Shown: piece by piece, positions 61,770 through 64,000 of the stretch
Numbering within the stretch: the stretch's first letter is position 1
Layout: every line of letters begins with the position of its first letter
Notes under the pieces: generated by a model
The model's input: the letters and a program-made list of their open reading frames with translations, nothing else
The model's database searches: none
Told to the model about the DNA's origin: nothing
From: a bacterium
GTDB taxonomy: Bacteria > Bacillota > Bacilli > Lactobacillales > Streptococcaceae
DNA: 64,000 nt
Direction: 5' to 3'
Assembly (NCBI GenBank): GCA_905221345.1
Contig: CAJNCW010000003.1
Span: forward strand, 124,001 to 188,000
Translations under genes and position numbers: made by a program

Positions 61770-61817
61770 AACTGAAAGATATCAGAACATTCATCATTAT
61801 GTTCAAGGAGAAAAACA

Positions 61818-62696
61818 GTGAAAAAAAGAAAAAAGCTCGTCCTATCTCTTGCGACTCTTTTGCTTGCAGGTTTTCTAGCCGGATGTGCAAGCTGGATTGA
61901 TCGTGGAGAATCCATGACAGCCGTTGGTTCAACTGCCCTTCAGCCTCTGGTCGAAGCCGCAGCAGATGAATTTGGTTCTAGAAACATCGGAAAAACAGTC
62001 AATGTTCAAGGTGGAGGATCGGGAACTGGGCTATCTCAGGTTCAGTCAGGAGCAGTTGACATCGGGAACTCTGACGTCTTTGCAGAGGAAAAAGAAGGAA
62101 TCGATGCTTCGGCTCTAGTAGACCACAAGGTTGCAGTGGCTGGACTTGCAGTGATTGTAAACAAGGAAGTGGATGTTGAAAATCTCACAACCGAGCAACT
62201 TCGCAAAATCTTTACAGGTGAAGTGACCAACTGGAAAGAAGTTGGGGGCAAAGACCTGGCAATTTCAATCATCAACCGAGCAGCAAGTTCTGGTTCACGA
62301 GCGACGTTTGATACGGTCGTTATGAATGGTCAGGCGGCTATGCAGAGCCAAGAGCAGGATTCTAACGGGATGGTCAAGTCGATTGTATCTCAAACACCTG
62401 GAGCCATTTCTTACCTGGCCTTTGCCTATGTAGATGAGTCCGTGAAAAGTATGAAACTGAATGGGTATGAGCCCACGTCTGAAAATGTAACAACCAACAA
62501 TTGGCCTTTGTGGTCTTATGAACATATGTACACACTTGGTCAGCCAAATGAGTTAGCTGCTGAATTCCTGAATTTCGTCCTCTCAGATGAAGCCCAAAAT
62601 GGGATTGTTAAGGGAATGGGCTATATCTCTATCAATGAAATGAAAGTCCAAAAGGATGCTTCAGGTACCGTTACAGCAGTAGAAGGAGGTCAATAA
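61818..62696 (+). CDS. pstS: Phosphate ABC transporter substrate-binding lipoprotein
   Basis: 292 residues. A lipoprotein signal ends in the lipobox LAGC (FLAGC, Cys about residue 23), to be modified by Lgt (53.7 kb). [27 protein letters not shown] and GNSDVFAEE are phosphate-site blocks of PstS. First of pstSCA; pstB and phoU must lie beyond the window. Confidence 0.96.
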   Translation: MKKRKKLVLSLATLLLAGFLAGCASWIDRGESMTAVGSTALQPLVEAAADEFGSRNIGKTVNVQGGGSGTGLSQVQSGAVDIGNSDVFAEEKEGIDASALVDHKVAVAGLAVIVNKEVDVENLTTEQLRKIFTGEVTNWKEVGGKDLAISIINRAASSGSRATFDTVVMNGQAAMQSQEQDSNGMVKSIVSQTPGAISYLAFAYVDESVKSMKLNGYEPTSENVTTNNWPLWSYEHMYTLGQPNELAAEFLNFVLSDEAQNGIVKGMGYISINEMKVQKDASGTVTAVEGGQ

Positions 62697-63613
62697 TGAA
62701 TCAAGAAGAATTATCTAAAAAATTACTCTCTCCTTCAAAGAACTCTCGCCTTGAGAAGTTTGGTAAAGGTTTGACCTTCACTTGCCTTTCTTTGATTGTC
62801 ATCATTGTGGCGATGATTTTGATTTTTGTAGCCCAAAAAGGCTTATCGACCTTCTTTGTCAATGGGGTCAACATCTTTGATTTCCTCTTTGGACAAACTT
62901 GGAATCCTTCAGGGAAACAATTTGGTGCCCTTCCGATGATTTTGGGCTCCTTTATTGTGACGATTTTATCTGCCCTGATTGCAACACCCTTCGCTATCGG
63001 AGCTGCAGTCTTTATGACAGAAGTATCACCAAAGGGTGCAAAGATTTTGCAACCTGCCATTGAACTTCTCGTCGGTATTCCTTCAGTCGTCTATGGATTT
63101 ATCGGTTTGCAAGTTGTGGTGCCTTTTGTTCGTAGCGTCTTTGGTGGAACTGGTTTTGGGATCTTGTCAGGGATTTTCGTTCTCTTTGTCATGATCCTAC
63201 CAACTGTAACCTTTATGACAACAGACAGCTTGCGTGCTGTTCCTCGTCATTACCGTGAAGCTAGTTTAGCTATGGGAGCCACTCGTTGGCAAACCATCTG
63301 GCGTGTGACCTTGAAAGCAGCACGTTCAGGTATTTTCACTGCAGTGGTCTTTGGGATGGCGCGTGCCTTCGGTGAAGCCCTTGCTATTCAGATGGTGGTC
63401 GGAAACTCAGCTGTTATCCCAACCTCGTTAACAACACCAGCTGCGACTTTGACTTCTGTTTTGACTATGGGAATTGGGAATACCGTCATGGGAACGGTTG
63501 ATAATAACGTTCTCTGGTCACTGGCCTTAGTCTTGCTTTTGATGAGTTTGGCCTTTAACAGTGTGATTAAATTGATTACGAAAGAAAGAGGAAAGAAAAA
63601 CTATGCACGCTAA
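62696..63613 (+). CDS. pstC: Phosphate ABC transporter permease PstC
   Basis: 305 residues, six helices. GIPSVVYGF and the EAA loop YREASLAMGATRWQTIWRV are typical. Start overlaps the pstS stop (TAATG). Its end overlaps pstA by 11 bases. Confidence 0.96.
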   Translation: MNQEELSKKLLSPSKNSRLEKFGKGLTFTCLSLIVIIVAMILIFVAQKGLSTFFVNGVNIFDFLFGQTWNPSGKQFGALPMILGSFIVTILSALIATPFAIGAAVFMTEVSPKGAKILQPAIELLVGIPSVVYGFIGLQVVVPFVRSVFGGTGFGILSGIFVLFVMILPTVTFMTTDSLRAVPRHYREASLAMGATRWQTIWRVTLKAARSGIFTAVVFGMARAFGEALAIQMVVGNSAVIPTSLTTPAATLTSVLTMGIGNTVMGTVDNNVLWSLALVLLLMSLAFNSVIKLITKERGKKNYAR

Positions 63614-64000
63614 GAAATTAGATAAACTTGCAACGGCTATCCTCTATACCATCGCGGGTATCATCGTGACCATTTTGGCATCTTTGATTCTCTATATTTT
63701 GGTGAGAGGGTTACCGCACATCTCTTGGTCCTTCTTGACTGGGAAATCCTCCTCTTATCAAGCAGGTGGGGGTATCGGGATTCAGCTCTATAATTCCTTC
63801 TTCCTTTTGGTCATTACCTTGATCATTTCTGTTCCCCTGTCTATGGGAGCTGGTGTTTTCCTCGCTGAGTATGCCAAAAAAGGTCCCGTGACCAATTTCA
63901 TCCGTACCTGTATTGAGATTTTGTCTTCTCTACCATCAGTCGTTGTGGGTCTCTTTGGTTACTTGATCTTTGTAGTCCAGTTTGAGTATGGATTTTCAAT
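63603..64000 (+). CDS. pstA: Phosphate ABC transporter permease PstA (N-terminal part)
   Basis: The reading frame starts at ATG 63603 within the end of pstC and is open to the window edge (132 residues seen). MHAKKLDKLATAILY is followed by a membrane helix, the TGKSSS-type loop and LSSLPSVVVGLFGYLIF, matching PstA. The gene is cut by the end of the window. Confidence 0.93.
   Translation, partial: MHAKKLDKLATAILYTIAGIIVTILASLILYILVRGLPHISWSFLTGKSSSYQAGGGIGIQLYNSFFLLVITLIISVPLSMGAGVFLAEYAKKGPVTNFIRTCIEILSSLPSVVVGLFGYLIFVVQFEYGFS

Noticed and set aside
1..64000. rRNA, tRNA, CRISPR, prophage or complete IS elements
   Set aside because: I looked for tRNA TTC-type loops, regularly spaced repeats and transposase frames, and found none; only short non-coding repeats are present.

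Overview
The window is a chromosomal stretch of a low-GC Firmicute, almost certainly a mitis-group Streptococcus (S. mitis, S. oralis or S. pneumoniae relative). The reasons are the gene content and order, protein sequences (ClpX, EngB, CdaA) that match my memory of the pneumococcal ones almost residue for residue, a RUP-like pneumococcal repeat, a lysine-type MurE, and a manganese locus made of an MntE-like exporter divergent from a riboswitch-controlled P-type ATPase. The text is nearly all core genome. I see no rRNA, tRNA, phage, IS transposase or CRISPR array.

Layout. 1-5.1 kb: Nif3-like end, FAD oxidoreductase, RUP-like repeat, galE plus a GT2 glycosyltransferase, a small ferredoxin on the minus strand, a LysM protein and cmk. 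5.2-11 kb: dfr, small membrane protein, clpX, engB, then ridA-like, rapZ, yvcK, whiA. 11-15.2 kb: ferredoxin/flavodoxin reductase (minus) and the cdaA-cdaR-glmM operon for c-di-AMP and GlcN-1-P. 15.2-21 kb: DUF1149, DegV, dapB, cca, ABC-F and a membrane protein. 21-25.2 kb: mntE, Mn riboswitch, mgtA/caxP. 25.3-32.7 kb: def, an unrecognised membrane protein, a nested inverted-repeat element, yaaA, FMN reductase with a MarR regulator, then tseB-like/aspB/asnS in the order I recall for B. subtilis ypmB-aspB-asnS. 32.7-39.8 kb: rpsF-ssb-rpsR with an array of terminators, GNAT, a HAD-cyclophilin fusion, cvfD, tRNA methyltransferase, GIY-YIG protein, ppaC, a frameshifted hydrolase and DUF1803. 39.8-49.6 kb: murE and murJ back to back, DUF3397, ytqA/ytqB-like pair, antiporter, BrkB, MarR and a B3/B4 protein. 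49.6-58.7 kb: queA, nagB, an accessory rhomboid protease, rpsU, hprK-lgt-DUF948-YtxH, hemW, acyl-ACP thioesterase, NagD-like HAD and a membrane protein. 58.8-64 kb: spx, UPF0223, inositol phosphatase, rsmF, and pstS-pstC-pstA running off the end.

The most striking signal is regulatory. At least eight genes (fer, yaaA, marR, tseB-like, murE, DUF3397, ytqA-like, hemW) have a good -10 box ending exactly 7 or 8 bases before the start codon and no Shine-Dalgarno sequence. They should therefore give leaderless mRNAs. Other points are the overlapping divergent murE/murJ promoters, a five-hairpin terminator array after rpsR, the nested inverted repeat before yaaA, a dyad between rpsU and an inserted rhomboid gene, and unexplained structured leaders before pstS and spx. 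All functional calls rest on motifs, length and gene order read by eye; no database search was run.
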